Counted from the stretch's first letter, positions 42,801 through 51,208 are shown. The stretch: 64,000 nt of DNA from Thermaerobacter subterraneus DSM 13965 (GCF_000183545.2 NZ_JH976535.1:2109837-2173836), one strand, 5' to 3'. Notes: generated by a model not told the origin, from the sequence alone. Made by a program: numbers and translations.

Positions 42801-43011
42801 GGTCAGGCGCCAGCAGGTCCTCGGGGCGGGATGGGGCACCGGTGCCCCGGCCCTGGGAGCGCCCCGTCCCTCCCCGGCGCCCCCCGCCGGTGCTGCCCTC
42901 CTGCCCCGCCGGCGGGGTCTTCGCCCCCCCGGCCGCCCGCCGGGGCCGGGTTCCTCCTGCCCGGGTCGCGCCCGGCGACCCGGCTACCTGTGGCTGGCGA
43001 TCGGCGTCCAT
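39793..43011 (-). CDS. polA: DNA polymerase I
   Basis: 1072 residues, longer than the usual 870-930. ATG at 43011 follows GGGGAGGGGGCAGC; an upstream in-frame ATG at 43083 lacks a ribosome-binding site. Domains: 5'-3' exonuclease (about 80-360: LVLIDGHSLMYRAFFALPP, YEADDLLGTLAR, GDPSDNIPGVPGIGEKTA); a 3'-5' exonuclease-like region interrupted by Gly/Ala/Pro-rich inserts (about 400-610) with no DEDD residues evident, so probably inactive; and the polymerase domain (650-1072: DYSQIELRVLAHYSGD, KAVNFGLAYG, QVHDELLVEAP). It repairs DNA and removes RNA primers. The gene is coupled to mutM. Confidence 0.96.
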   Translation of the reverse strand: MDADRQPQVAGSPGATRAGGTRPRRAAGGAKTPPAGQEGSTGGGRRGGTGRSQGRGTGAPSRPEDLLAPDPAQLEDKLVLIDGHSLMYRAFFALPPLTTADGLPTNAVYGFLTMLLRLLEEERPRYAVVAFDRGLPAFRVERYAAYKGHRPETPDDLRSQFPVVKEILAALGIPMVEHDGYEADDLLGTLARRAREAGVGRVLLVTGDRDVLQLVGDGIEVLLTRRGISDVHRYDAARIREEMGIDPAQYLDVKALMGDPSDNIPGVPGIGEKTALKLIQQLGDLESVLANPEAAGGKKLPQALQEYADQARLSRDLARIRTDAPVDFDPQRWCRRPADAGLLRPLLLRLEFRSLLDRLGLAQRTPQAGQEAAEPPGEGAGGAAGAPGTATVAQEGVGAGEDEVGAAGARREGGRQEGSREEGAGLPVQVEPLSAGDVAAWLDEALGRLAAGTAQGSPDPGETDATAAGGDVAVVAAWLGEAEGPQGGAGAVLAGLGLAAAGRVGAWLAGEPEDAAGDAAGRVREALSGRPLAGFDLKPLYRWLLRRAGAAGEDPDPAAQTAQSPEGEGPPARAGRHVRHVRPVLPAPVTDLKLAAYLLDPVRNRYHLVDTARQFFGWDLEEGPADRPGDPAVCTSSLLGRDAALCARLRPAVEAELAARGLERVYREIELPLVPVLAAMEEAGIAVDRRQLEELGRLFTRRSQELAEQIYELAGQTFNINSTQQLGQILFERLGLPVVKKTKTGYSTDAEVLETLAARHPIAELVLEYRSLVKLQGTYVDGLAEHIGPDGRIHTTFQQTVAATGRLSSTQPNLQNIPIRDEPGRSLRRAFVAPPGHRLVAADYSQIELRVLAHYSGDPGLVEAFAQGQDVHARTASEIFGVPLEQVTPEQRRVAKAVNFGLAYGQTDFGLARALRIDRADARRFMERYFERYPGVKRYMEETVRRARQQGEVTTLLGRRRPVPEIRHRVFHIRQNAERVAINTPIQGTAADIMKLAMIRVHRALAEEGLRARIVLQVHDELLVEAPDAEVAAVAALLRREMEGAFRLDVPLVVEVKSGANWYEMEAVDAGA

Positions 43012-43571
43012 CGGCGTGCTGCCCCCTCCCCGCGACAACCGCGCCCGGCGGCTGCCGTGCCTCCGTGCCCGTCGTGTCCCCATGGGGTGACGGGGTTCGT
43101 CCCGTCCATTGTAGCACCGGCCACCGCCGCTCCGGCCGCGTTGCGGGGCCTGGGGGCGTCGCCGGTCTCGGACGGCCGTGCCGGCCTTTCCTGATCGTTC
43201 TACCGGCGGACCGGCGGACCGGCGGGCCGGCGGACCGGGACGCCCAGGATGCCCCTCAAAACCGCCGGGCCCTCCGGCCGCCTGGCCGGAGGGCCCGGGG
43301 CACCCTCGATTGGCGGGCCGGCCATGGACCGGCCTCAGGAGCTGGGCCGAGCCTGCCGGCGGCCCCTTCCCCGCGGTGACCGGTCATCCTGCGGGCCGCC
43401 ATGAACTCCCCGGCGAGCCGCAGCCCCGCCGCCCCTACCCCGCGGAGGTCCGAGACCCGTCACCCCATCCTGCACCGATCCAACGGAGACCGGTCACCGG
43501 GACCCTGCCACCCGCCGTCCTACCGGAACCGGCACGGCCGGCGGGACCCGCCACCGGACCGGCAACGGGTG
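43012..43571. other. 560-bp gap upstream of polA with short repeats and a hairpin
   Basis: Contains GGTTCGTCC at 43094, four tandem 8-bp units CCGGCGGA/G at 43203-43234, and a perfect 13-bp hairpin GGGCCCTCCGGCC/GGCCGGAGGGCCC (43267-43279 with 43284-43296). The hairpin has no T-run on either strand. No promoter for polA was recognised. Confidence 0.5.
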
Positions 43572-45470
43572 CTAACGGTAGCTGGTGTCCAGGTGGTAGC
43601 TCCCCGCGCCCGCGTAGCTGTAGACCTCCACCCGGTAGGTCCCCGTCGTCGAGGGCTGGTAGAGGATCTGCTCCTGCCGCGCCGTTCCCTCGGAGCGCGC
43701 CACCAGGCGTCCGGCCGGATCGTACAGGTAGAGGTCGAAGTCCGGGCTGCAGCTCCAGAGGCCGCAACTGGGGTTCGAGGCCATGTTCATGGTCAGGCCC
43801 AGGGGGCGGGTGGCGTCGGTGACGGTCACGCTGTAGAGGTCACCGTCGCCGCTGCCCGAAAGGGACCCCGCCCAGTAGGCGTGCTGCAGGCCGTCGCTGA
43901 AGCTGCCGCTGTACCCGCCGGCGGCCTTGACCGCGTTGTAGGCGATGCTGATGCCGGCGCCCCAGTCGATGTCCTTGCCGCCCGGGCCGAAATCCTTCAC
44001 GTTGCCCGAGGCGGTGAGCAGGTTCTTCACCTGGGAGGGCGTGAGCCCGTAGTTGGCGTCCAGCATCAGGGCCGCCGTGCCGGCGATGAAGGGCGTCGCC
44101 ATGGACGTCCCGCTGTAGGTCACGTACCCGGTGGTCGAACCGGCCTTGGCCGCGGTGATGTTGCGGCCCGGGGCGGTGACGTCGGGCTTGACGCGCCCGT
44201 CGGCCGTGGGCCCCCGGCTGGAGAACTCGGCCAGGACCCAGCCCCGCTCGCCGGGATCGTACACGGCCCCCACGGTGACGGCGCCGGCCGCCGCACCCGG
44301 GGTCCCGATGGTGCAGCGGTTGGGCCCCTCGTTGCCCGCCGCCACCATCATCACGATCCCCGCCGCCACGGCGTTGTTCACCGCCGTGGACAGCGAGTCG
44401 GTGCCGTCGGAGCAGCCGGCGGCTCCCAGGGACATGTTGCCGATGCGGATGCCGTAGGTGTCCTTGTTCCGGACCATCCAGTCGATGCCGCTGAGGATCT
44501 GGGAGGTGGTGCCGCTGCCCTGCTGGTTCAGGACCTTGATGCCCACCAGCGCCGCTCCCGGCGCCACGCCGGTGTAGGCGGCGTTCCCCTCGCCGGTACC
44601 GGCGGCGATGCTGGCCACGTGGGTGCCGTGGCCGTTGTCGTCGTAGGGGGTAGTGCGGCCCCGCACGGCGTCGTACCAGCCGATCACCTTCCCGCCGTCC
44701 AGGTCGACGTGGGTCGCGTCGATGCCCGTGTCGATGACGGCGATCACCACGTCGGTACGGGAGTAGGCGGTGGGCCGCCCGTCCCGGTCGCCCGTGACGC
44801 CGAAGTCGCTCCAGGCCTGGCGAACCCCGGTCCAGGTGGTGGCGGTGCCGAGATGGGCGCGGACAGGCCGGTCCGGCTCGATGACGGCCACCTCGGGCTG
44901 TTGGGCCAGGGCGCGGATCTGTCCGGGGGTCAGGCGCGCCGCGAATCCCTCCAGGGCGTGCTGCCAGGAGGGACCGGCCGCGAAGCTCCCCACCGCCGCC
45001 TGCCACCGGCCGACCAGCCGGTGCACGCCGCCTTCCCGCCCCAGGGTCCCGGGCCGCAGCCGGACGATCACCGCCTGGCGGTCGCCAGGTGACGCCTGGG
45101 CCAGCCAGTCCTCGAGATCCTGGCTCACCCGGTCCCCGTCGGTGTCCGTCAGGACGGGTAGAATGCCGGCGGGCCACCCCGCCCTGGCGGGCTCCTTTCC
45201 GCTTGCCGCCGCGCCGTCGCCGTCCCCACCGGCTGCCGCCCCGGGTCCGGATGGCGCCGAGGGAGCACCGGCCGCTGCGACCGTCACCGCCGAAAACAGC
45301 GGGCTGCCGGCCCCCCGGCCCGGCCCCGGCGACGCCGCCACGGCAGCCAGGGCCTGGCCGAGGGAGAGCAGGATCAGGCTCCCGGCGGCTGCCCAGGCCG
45401 CCAGCCGGTGCCGCCAGGACCGGCACCGCAGACCAACCCCTGTGGGTACGGAAGGACGCCGTGAACCCAT
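43572..45470 (-). CDS. Secreted subtilisin-like serine protease (S8)
   Basis: 632 residues. ATG at 45470 follows AAGGAGGGGATGCTGC. A signal peptide (about residues 20-45) is followed by an Ala/Gly linker, an inhibitor-type propeptide (about 120-205: QAVIVRLRPG to LAQQPEVAVIEPDRPVRA) and the catalytic domain (230-500) with Asp in AVIDTGID, His in NGHGTHVAS, oxyanion Asn in AAGNEGPN and Ser in YSGTSMATPF. The C-terminal 125 residues form a beta-sandwich like the bacterial pre-peptidase C-terminal domain (DLYLYDPAGRLVARSEG, GTYRVEVYSY). Two Cys pairs may make disulphides. An extracellular nutritional or maturation protease. Confidence 0.93.
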   Translation of the reverse strand: MGSRRPSVPTGVGLRCRSWRHRLAAWAAAGSLILLSLGQALAAVAASPGPGRGAGSPLFSAVTVAAAGAPSAPSGPGAAAGGDGDGAAASGKEPARAGWPAGILPVLTDTDGDRVSQDLEDWLAQASPGDRQAVIVRLRPGTLGREGGVHRLVGRWQAAVGSFAAGPSWQHALEGFAARLTPGQIRALAQQPEVAVIEPDRPVRAHLGTATTWTGVRQAWSDFGVTGDRDGRPTAYSRTDVVIAVIDTGIDATHVDLDGGKVIGWYDAVRGRTTPYDDNGHGTHVASIAAGTGEGNAAYTGVAPGAALVGIKVLNQQGSGTTSQILSGIDWMVRNKDTYGIRIGNMSLGAAGCSDGTDSLSTAVNNAVAAGIVMMVAAGNEGPNRCTIGTPGAAAGAVTVGAVYDPGERGWVLAEFSSRGPTADGRVKPDVTAPGRNITAAKAGSTTGYVTYSGTSMATPFIAGTAALMLDANYGLTPSQVKNLLTASGNVKDFGPGGKDIDWGAGISIAYNAVKAAGGYSGSFSDGLQHAYWAGSLSGSGDGDLYSVTVTDATRPLGLTMNMASNPSCGLWSCSPDFDLYLYDPAGRLVARSEGTARQEQILYQPSTTGTYRVEVYSYAGAGSYHLDTSYR

Positions 45471-45732
45471 GCAGCATCCCCTCCTTGCAGGATCTGGGGA
45501 TGCCAATTACGAGGTCGGCCCCCGGTCTCCTTGATGCCGCGGGCCCAAATTCGTAGGTTTGGGGTCCCGCCGCCGGCGGGAGACGGTCCCAAAAGGTGCC
45601 CTGTGAAGGTGCTTCGAGCCGGCTGAAGGCAGGTTCGCCCCGGTTCCGGGCGCGGGGGCCGCTTCCGGCCCGGCGCAGCTCCTTAGGGGCTCCGGCCGCC
45701 CAAGGGCCCCGCCCGCCCAAGGACACCACCCG

Positions 45733-47244
45733 TCAGCGTCCCCGCCACCGCCGCCAGCTGCGCCAGGCCAGCAAGGCGGCGCCGGCCAGGACGGCGTACG
45801 GCAGCACCACCGCCACCCCCACCAGCGCCAGGGTGGCCAGGGAGGCGAGAGACCGCAGCGAGGCCTGCCAGGCTAGGCGGACGCGGGTGAACAGGTCGCC
45901 GGCGGGAGGAGCAGGCTGCGGTGCCAGGGCCTCGATGGCCAGCTCGATCCGGGCCAGGCGCATGGCCTGTCCCCAGTAGCGGACCTGGCCCTCCAGCCGC
46001 TCGATCTCCCCGCGCACCCGCCAGAGCTCCTGTTCCACCTTGAGCAGCTCCTCCACGCTGCCCGAACGCCCGGCCAGCTGCCGCAGCCGTTCCTCCTGCG
46101 CCCGCAAGTTGGCCAAGCGGGCCTGGGTATCCACCCACTGCTGGGAGATGTCTTCGGCGCTCAGGGCCCTCAGGTCGACCCGGCCGTCACCGGCCAGGCC
46201 CGCCAGCCGGTCCATGGCCTCCTCCAGCCGCTGGTCGGGCACGCGGAGCACCAGGTAGGCAAAGCGGGCCGGTCCCCCGCCCTCAAGCTGCGCCTGCTCG
46301 GTGAAGCCTCCCAGGCGCCGGGCCACGGCCTGCGCCTCCCGGAAGGCGGGCTCCACGTCCGGCACGGCCAGCTCCAGGCGGCCGGAGCGGATCAGCCACG
46401 GGCCCTGCTGGTCCTGGCCGGGACCCGCAGCCAGGAGGCGGGCTTCGGCGGCGTCACCGCCCCGGGGTCCGGGAGCCGGCACGCCGGCGGGGTCCGCGGG
46501 CCCGGCTCCTTCAGCCGCTCCCGGCCCGTCCCCGAATCCCTCCGCTCCGGCCTCTGCGGCCTCCCCCGCGCCCGCCCGGTTCGCCGTCACGGCCCCGCCG
46601 TCCCGGAGCTCGTCGCCATCGGTCGCCACCGCAGGGCCGCCGGCGGGGGTGCCCGCCGTTTCCAAGGCGGGCAGGCCCTGCCGGCCCGGAGGGGTGCTTT
46701 GCGAGCCGGCCGGGCCGTCACCGGTGCCGCCGAACCGGCCGGCCAGGAGGACCAGGGCCACCATCGCCGCGGCCGCCAGCACCGCCGGCAGGGGCCCGCG
46801 CCCCGGCCCGCGCCCCGGAACCCGGCGGCGCCCCGGGCCGTGGCGGCCCCCGTGGCGGTCCCCTTGCTCCGGGCCGGGCCTTGCCGCCGGTTCGGCCCTT
46901 TCCCCGGGTGCGGGCCCCACCACCGGCCGTCCCGCTTCCGGCCGGTCTGCTGGTGCGGACGCGGCCGCGGGGGAGGGGACGCCGGCCGGGATCCCGGTCC
47001 GGGCCAGGATGGCCTCCAGCAGGCCGGGCGGCGGTTCCACCGGCTCCAGGGACGCCAGGGCCATGCGAGCCTGGGCTTCGGCTTCCGCCAGGGCCCGGCA
47101 CCGGGGGCAACGGGCCAGGTGGCGCTCGACGGCCTGCCGCCGCTGCGGCGGCAGCTGGGCGCGGGCGTCACCGTCAAGCCAGCGGACCGGGTGGAGTCCC
47201 AGGCCCGGGAAACCGGCCAGGAAGTCGATCCAGGACCATCTCAT
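45733..47244 (-). CDS. Membrane anti-sigma factor with DUF4349 domain
   Basis: 503 residues. ATG at 47244 overlaps the ECF sigma stop (ATGA), indicating coupling. An N-terminal zinc-binding anti-sigma-like motif H-x3-C-x2-C (His42, Cys46, Cys49) should hold the sigma factor. A low-complexity stretch flanks a membrane segment (about 155-172). The extracytoplasmic DUF4349 domain (about 270-480) starts IRSGRLELAVPDVEPAF, includes a coiled coil (QARLANLRAQEERL, VEQELWRVRGEIERLEG) and ends with a second membrane segment. It probably senses envelope stress and releases the sigma factor. Confidence 0.85.
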   Translation of the reverse strand: MRWSWIDFLAGFPGLGLHPVRWLDGDARAQLPPQRRQAVERHLARCPRCRALAEAEAQARMALASLEPVEPPPGLLEAILARTGIPAGVPSPAAASAPADRPEAGRPVVGPAPGERAEPAARPGPEQGDRHGGRHGPGRRRVPGRGPGRGPLPAVLAAAAMVALVLLAGRFGGTGDGPAGSQSTPPGRQGLPALETAGTPAGGPAVATDGDELRDGGAVTANRAGAGEAAEAGAEGFGDGPGAAEGAGPADPAGVPAPGPRGGDAAEARLLAAGPGQDQQGPWLIRSGRLELAVPDVEPAFREAQAVARRLGGFTEQAQLEGGGPARFAYLVLRVPDQRLEEAMDRLAGLAGDGRVDLRALSAEDISQQWVDTQARLANLRAQEERLRQLAGRSGSVEELLKVEQELWRVRGEIERLEGQVRYWGQAMRLARIELAIEALAPQPAPPAGDLFTRVRLAWQASLRSLASLATLALVGVAVVLPYAVLAGAALLAWRSWRRWRGR

Positions 47245-48248
47245 GGCGTCTCGCCTCCGGTTCCCGGCGCCCAGCCGGCGCGGATCAGGGCGTCCCGCAG
47301 CAGCAGGCGGCCACGGTGAATCCGGGACCGCACCGTTCCCGGGCGCAAACCCAGGACGGCGCCGATCTCCTCATAGGACAGGTCGTGCAGGTCACGGAGG
47401 ACGACCGCCACCCGGAACGGCTCGGGCAAGCCGGCCAGGGCGGCGGCAACGGCCTGGCGGATCTCCCCCGCCAGCACCGCCGCTTCCGGACTGGAGCCCG
47501 GAGCGAAGGGATCCGGGAACCGGGCAGGGTGCCGCGCCGCACCTGCCGCGCGGTCCCCGCTCCCGCCCCGGAGGGCGCTGCTACCGGTCCGGATGCCCCC
47601 GCCGCCAGGGTCCGGCGTGGCCCCGGCCACCGCGGCCCCGGCTACCGCGGCACCGGCGCCGGCGCCGGTGCCGCCGGCTTCAGCAGGTGCGGCGGTTGCC
47701 CCCCGGCCGGCGGGCGGCCGGGCGGGTTCGCCGGCTGGGCCGGGTTCGTCCCCTACCCCGCCTGCGGAGGGCCCGGCACCGGACCCTCCGGCGGGATCCG
47801 GACCGGACCCCAGGGCTGCGCCCCTCCTGCGGGTGGAACCCGGGTGAAGGTCGCCGTGAAGGTCGCCCCACGGCCAGGGTCGCCGGCGGCGCCGGCGCAG
47901 CTCGTCCTGGCAGGTATTGACGGCGATCCGGTAAAGCCACGTGCGGAACCGGGCCTGGCCACGGAAGTGGGCCAGCCGGGTGAACACTCGAAGAAAGACC
48001 TCCTGGGTGGCGTCGGCCGCGTCCGCCGGCTGCCCCACCAGCCTGAGACAGAGGTTGTAGACCAGCCCGTGGTGCCGCCGGACCAGTTCCGCAAAGGCAT
48101 TGTGGTCCCCCTGGCAGGCCCGCTGGACCAGGTCCTCGTCGGAGGCCTGGTCGCCGGCCGGAACCGGGGGGTTGACGGCCTCACCGCCGGGCGGGGTCCC
48201 TGCGGCCGCGGGCCCGGCAGCCAGCCGCCCGCCCTCGCCGAGGTGCAT
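47241..48248 (-). CDS. ECF-type RNA polymerase sigma factor with long linker
   Basis: 335 residues, against about 190 usual. ATG at 48248 follows GAGGAGG. Region 2 lies at about 37-121 (DEDLVQRACQGDHNAFAELV, DAADATQEVFLRVF, FRTWLYRIAVNTCQDELRRR) and region 4 at about 257-325 (LPEPFRVAVVLRDLHDLSYE, EIGAVLGLRPGTVRSRIHRG). Between them is an approximately 135-residue Gly/Ala/Pro-rich insert not found in SigW/SigM-type factors. The gene overlaps the downstream anti-sigma gene and is divergent from a glycosyltransferase. It probably controls an envelope response. Confidence 0.92.
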   Translation of the reverse strand: MHLGEGGRLAAGPAAAGTPPGGEAVNPPVPAGDQASDEDLVQRACQGDHNAFAELVRRHHGLVYNLCLRLVGQPADAADATQEVFLRVFTRLAHFRGQARFRTWLYRIAVNTCQDELRRRRRRPWPWGDLHGDLHPGSTRRRGAALGSGPDPAGGSGAGPSAGGVGDEPGPAGEPARPPAGRGATAAPAEAGGTGAGAGAAVAGAAVAGATPDPGGGGIRTGSSALRGGSGDRAAGAARHPARFPDPFAPGSSPEAAVLAGEIRQAVAAALAGLPEPFRVAVVLRDLHDLSYEEIGAVLGLRPGTVRSRIHRGRLLLRDALIRAGWAPGTGGETP

Positions 48249-48357
48249 CGCCGTCCTCCTCTCTGCACCGCCTTGGACGCCAGGATCCCGGCGCCGGTTC
48301 CCGGGGACGGCCACCATCGCCGGCGCATAGGTTCCAGGCAACGGGAGGGATGGCACC

Positions 48358-49431
48358 TTGCACGTCCTGATGCTCACGGCGGCCTTCTTCCCTTCCGGAC
48401 AGACGGCCCACGTCCTGGACCTGGCCCGGGGGCTGGTGCGGCGGGGGCACCGGGTGGACCTGTGGGTCACCCACTCCCGCGGCGGTCGCCAGGCCCACGC
48501 CAGCACGGTGGCCGCCCTGGAAGGGGCGGGGGTGGCGGTGCGTTTCCTCCCCGCCCCCGTAGTGGGCGAGCGGGCCGGCCTGCCGGGCGAGCGCTACGAC
48601 GTGGTGCATGCCCAGTCGTCCTGGTCCTTCGAACTGGGCCGCCGCCTGGCCGAGGTGCTCGGCGTTCCCCTGGTGCTGACCTGCCACGGTCTCGGGCTCG
48701 ACCAGCCGGCCTACCGGCGCGCCCTGGCAGCGGCCAGCCGGCTCATCTGCGTGGGCCCCCGCGTGGCCCGCGACCTGGGAGCCTACCGGTCGAAGATCGC
48801 CGTGGTGGGCAACGGCGTGGATCTGGAACGGTTTCGCCCCGGTATTCGCGAGCCGCACTGGACCCTCCTGTACGCCGGTCGGGTGGATCGCTGGAAGCGG
48901 CCCGCCCTGGCTGCGTTCCGGCAAGCGGTGCAGGGACTTCCCCGGGACGCCCAGGTGTGGGCGGCCAGCACCCGCCGCCTGGGAGGGGGGCGAATCCAGA
49001 ATCTGGGCTGGGTTTCCGAACTGGAGCGGGTGATGGGACGGGTGCACGTGGTCGCCGGCACGGGCCGGGTCATCCGCGAGGGGCTGGCCTCAGGAGCGGC
49101 CTGCCTGGTCCTGGGGCGGGAGTACCACGGCCCGGTGACCCCGGACCTGGTGGAACGAATGGACTTCCCCGACTTCAGCGGCACCGGCCGCGGCCTGGGG
49201 CCGCCGGATCCGGCGGCCATCCTCCAGGACCTTCTGCGGCTCTACCGGGACCGGAGGTGGCTGGCGGAGCTGATGGCCTTCGGCCGGCGCTACGCGGAGG
49301 CCCGCCTTAGCCTCGACGCGATGGTCGAGGCGACGGTGGAGGTCTACAGGGCGGCGGGCGCGGGGGCGCCGGGAGCGGGGCCAGGCCCGGGTCCTTCCGG
49401 GGCTGGACCGGAGGCTCCGGGCGGCGAGTGA
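48358..49431 (+). CDS. GT-B glycosyltransferase (group 1/GT4 type)
   Basis: 357 residues. TTG at 48358 has GGGAGGG 8 nt upstream. The N-terminal half has MLTAAFFPSGQTAHVLDLARGLVRRGH-type features, YDVVHAQSSW and LVLTCHGLGLD; the linker reads VVGNGVDLERFRPG, the usual hinge; the C-terminal half has LLYAGRVDRWKRP and REGLASGAACLVLG, in place of the common E-x7-E motif. It transfers a sugar from a nucleotide donor to an envelope acceptor. The C-terminus is a Gly/Pro tail. It is divergent from the ECF sigma gene, 110 bp away, so it could be a target of it. Confidence 0.83.
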   Translation: MHVLMLTAAFFPSGQTAHVLDLARGLVRRGHRVDLWVTHSRGGRQAHASTVAALEGAGVAVRFLPAPVVGERAGLPGERYDVVHAQSSWSFELGRRLAEVLGVPLVLTCHGLGLDQPAYRRALAAASRLICVGPRVARDLGAYRSKIAVVGNGVDLERFRPGIREPHWTLLYAGRVDRWKRPALAAFRQAVQGLPRDAQVWAASTRRLGGGRIQNLGWVSELERVMGRVHVVAGTGRVIREGLASGAACLVLGREYHGPVTPDLVERMDFPDFSGTGRGLGPPDPAAILQDLLRLYRDRRWLAELMAFGRRYAEARLSLDAMVEATVEVYRAAGAGAPGAGPGPGPSGAGPEAPGGE

Positions 49432-49545
49432 GGCGGGCCGCCAGGCAACGGGGCATGGCCGGCCGCCGGCGCGGGATGAAGCACCGGAGCAGGCACAGCA
49501 GGAGCGAAGGAGGGCAACGATGGAAACCGGCGGGGGAAATCGCGA

Positions 49546-49578
49546 AAGGGGCCGGGTCACCCCGCCCGGCCCCTTTTC
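49546..49578. terminator. Bidirectional terminator between convergent genes
   Basis: AAAGGGGCCGGG (49546-49557) pairs with CCCGGCCCCTTT (49566-49577). T-rich tails exist on the plus strand (TTTTCCTTCT), and the minus strand has TTTCGCG. It serves the glycosyltransferase (plus) and probably the M23 peptidase (minus). Confidence 0.85.
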
Positions 49579-49611
49579 CTTCTGGCCGGCTTTTGGCCGG
49601 CCGGTTCGGGA

Positions 49612-50457
49612 TCAGCCGTCCCCTTCCGCGGCCTCCAGGGCCTCCCAGTACCGGAGATAAGGGTACGGGTTCACCGGCCCCGGGTGCCCGCCCTGCCGGC
49701 GCAACTCGAAGTGGAGGTGGGGCCAGAACTTGCCCCGGGTCCCCGGTGGGCCGTAGCCCGTGTTGCCCACGTACCCCAGGACCTGTCCCGCCCGCACCCG
49801 CTGCCCCACCCGGACCTCGGGAGAGTAGCGGTTCAGGTGCGAGTAGTAGGCGGCGTAGCCCGTCCCGGCCAGTTCCACCACGATGAACCAGCCCCCGTAG
49901 GGGCTCCAGCCGCGGGCCAGGACCCGGCCCGGCCCCACCGATCGGACGGGCGTCCCCCTGGCCGCCAGCAGGTCGTTGCCCTGGTGCCGCCGGGGTCGCG
50001 GGCCCGAAGGGGTCCAGTGCCGCGGATCACCAAAGGTGTCCCGGTCGAACCGGTACCTGCCCCGGGGCAGCGGAAAACAAAAGCCGGGGCGCAGCAACCG
50101 GGGGTCGAGATCAGGGTAGCGCGGCCGCACCGTGGCCTCCCAGCGGCGCAGGGCCTGACCGGCGGCTGGGGACAGGGGAATCCGGCCCACCCGGTCTCGC
50201 TCGCCCTGCCCGGCCGGAGCGGGAACCCTGGACGTGCCGCTTGCCCCGCCCGGGGTTGAACGGGGCCTCTCGCCGCGGCCCCCCTGGGTGAGGGGGCGGG
50301 CCGGACCGGGGGCCGCGCCGCTCGCCGGGTCATGGGGCCCGGCGCCGGGGCCAGGGCCTGTGGCGGCTCCTCCGGCACCCGGGCCCCCGGTGCCACTCGC
50401 TCCGGCTCCGGCCCCGGCGGGGCCGGAGCCGGAGCACGGACCGGCGGACCGTGCCAT
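49612..50457 (-). CDS. M23-family peptidoglycan endopeptidase-like protein
   Basis: 281 residues. ATG at 50457 has GGAGGG 7 nt upstream. The first 110 residues are Gly/Pro/Arg-rich and lack an obvious signal peptide. The M23 (LytM) domain (about 145-275) contains RHQGNDLLA (zinc His and Asp), YAAYYSHLNRYS, VRAGQVLGYVGNTGYG and WPHLHFEL (zinc/catalytic His). It would cut peptide cross-links or act as a scaffold. Export without a signal peptide is puzzling; spore-specific expression in the mother cell is one explanation, since a Cys-rich coat-like gene is directly upstream on the same strand. Confidence 0.85.
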   Translation of the reverse strand: MARSAGPCSGSGPAGAGAGASGTGGPGAGGAATGPGPGAGPHDPASGAAPGPARPLTQGGRGERPRSTPGGASGTSRVPAPAGQGERDRVGRIPLSPAAGQALRRWEATVRPRYPDLDPRLLRPGFCFPLPRGRYRFDRDTFGDPRHWTPSGPRPRRHQGNDLLAARGTPVRSVGPGRVLARGWSPYGGWFIVVELAGTGYAAYYSHLNRYSPEVRVGQRVRAGQVLGYVGNTGYGPPGTRGKFWPHLHFELRRQGGHPGPVNPYPYLRYWEALEAAEGDG

Positions 50458-50521
50458 GCGGCCACCCTCCTTTCGCCTTGCCACCCGCTCGCCTCCCCTG
50501 GCAGCCGGCGCAGAAGCTGCA

Positions 50522-50550
50522 GGGGCCGCACCGCCTGGCGGTGCGGCCCC
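50522..50550 (-). terminator. Stem-loop after the Cys-rich gene
   Basis: GGGGCCGCACCG (50522-50533) pairs perfectly with CGGTGCGGCCCC (50539-50550). On the minus strand it is followed by TGCAGCTTCT. It is 22 bp after the Cys-rich gene stop. Confidence 0.7.
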
Positions 50551-50572
50551 TTGCGCCGGTGCCGCCGGTTCG

Positions 50573-51208
50573 TCAGGTCGTGGGCGGCACGCACTGCGGG
50601 GGGAACAGGTTCTCCGGCGGGCAGACCAGGGGCGGCTTGGGAAGGGTGACGCAGGGCGCCGGCACGCAGAAGCCGTAGGCCGGCACCAGCAGCTTGACCA
50701 GCGCCTTGGACTGGATCAGCAGGCACAGGTCGACCTCGCAGCAGACCTGGCCGTTGATGATCACGCACGGGCCGCAGCGCGAGCCGGCCGACTCGCACTG
50801 GATCACCGTCCCCTCCGGCGCGCAGAGCAACACCGTCTTGAGGAATCCAAAGGAATCCTCGAACTGGGCGACCACGCTGTCATTGCGCCGGATGGTGAAC
50901 TGCATGGTCACGGTGACCAGCAGGGTCACGTCGGCAAAGCCGGGATTGTTGGGATCCTCCTCCCGCGAGACCTCCTGGCAGGTGACCTGCACGATCTCAC
51001 AGGTCACCAGGTCGGAGAGCAGGATCCCCTGGAACGCGGCGGGGATGGGGAAGCACACGTTCTCCCGCCGGTCCGTCTGGAAACAGAAGTCGTACACCTT
51101 GACCGTCTCGATGCAGACGATCTCGGTGGGATCGGGGCACCCGTACACCGGGTCGCATGGCCCGGGCACCACCTGATCGACCTGCTGCACCCGCACTCCG
51201 TCGCTCAC
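50573..51208 (-). CDS. Cysteine-rich protein, possible spore-surface protein
   Basis: 211 residues with about 20 cysteines, many in pairs or C-x2-4-C spacing (CDPVYGC, VCIETVKVYDFCF, SRCGPC, VCCEVDLC, CVPAPC). GTG at 51208 follows GGAGGG by 6 nt. No signal peptide or transmembrane segment. The middle (residues 85-135) is beta-rich (DVTLLVTVTMQFTIRRNDS). The composition differs sharply from the Ala/Gly/Arg-rich neighbours. Cys-rich cytoplasmic proteins that cross-link are typical of spore coat or exosporium, so a coat role is plausible, but no family was recognised. It ends in a Pro-rich tail. Confidence 0.75.
   Translation of the reverse strand: MSDGVRVQQVDQVVPGPCDPVYGCPDPTEIVCIETVKVYDFCFQTDRRENVCFPIPAAFQGILLSDLVTCEIVQVTCQEVSREEDPNNPGFADVTLLVTVTMQFTIRRNDSVVAQFEDSFGFLKTVLLCAPEGTVIQCESAGSRCGPCVIINGQVCCEVDLCLLIQSKALVKLLVPAYGFCVPAPCVTLPKPPLVCPPENLFPPQCVPPTT

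Noticed and set aside
43203-43234. The CCGGCGGA tandem units as an origin or iteron array
   Set aside because: Only four short units in simple GC-rich sequence, with no AT-rich unwinding region or DnaA-box-like sites nearby.
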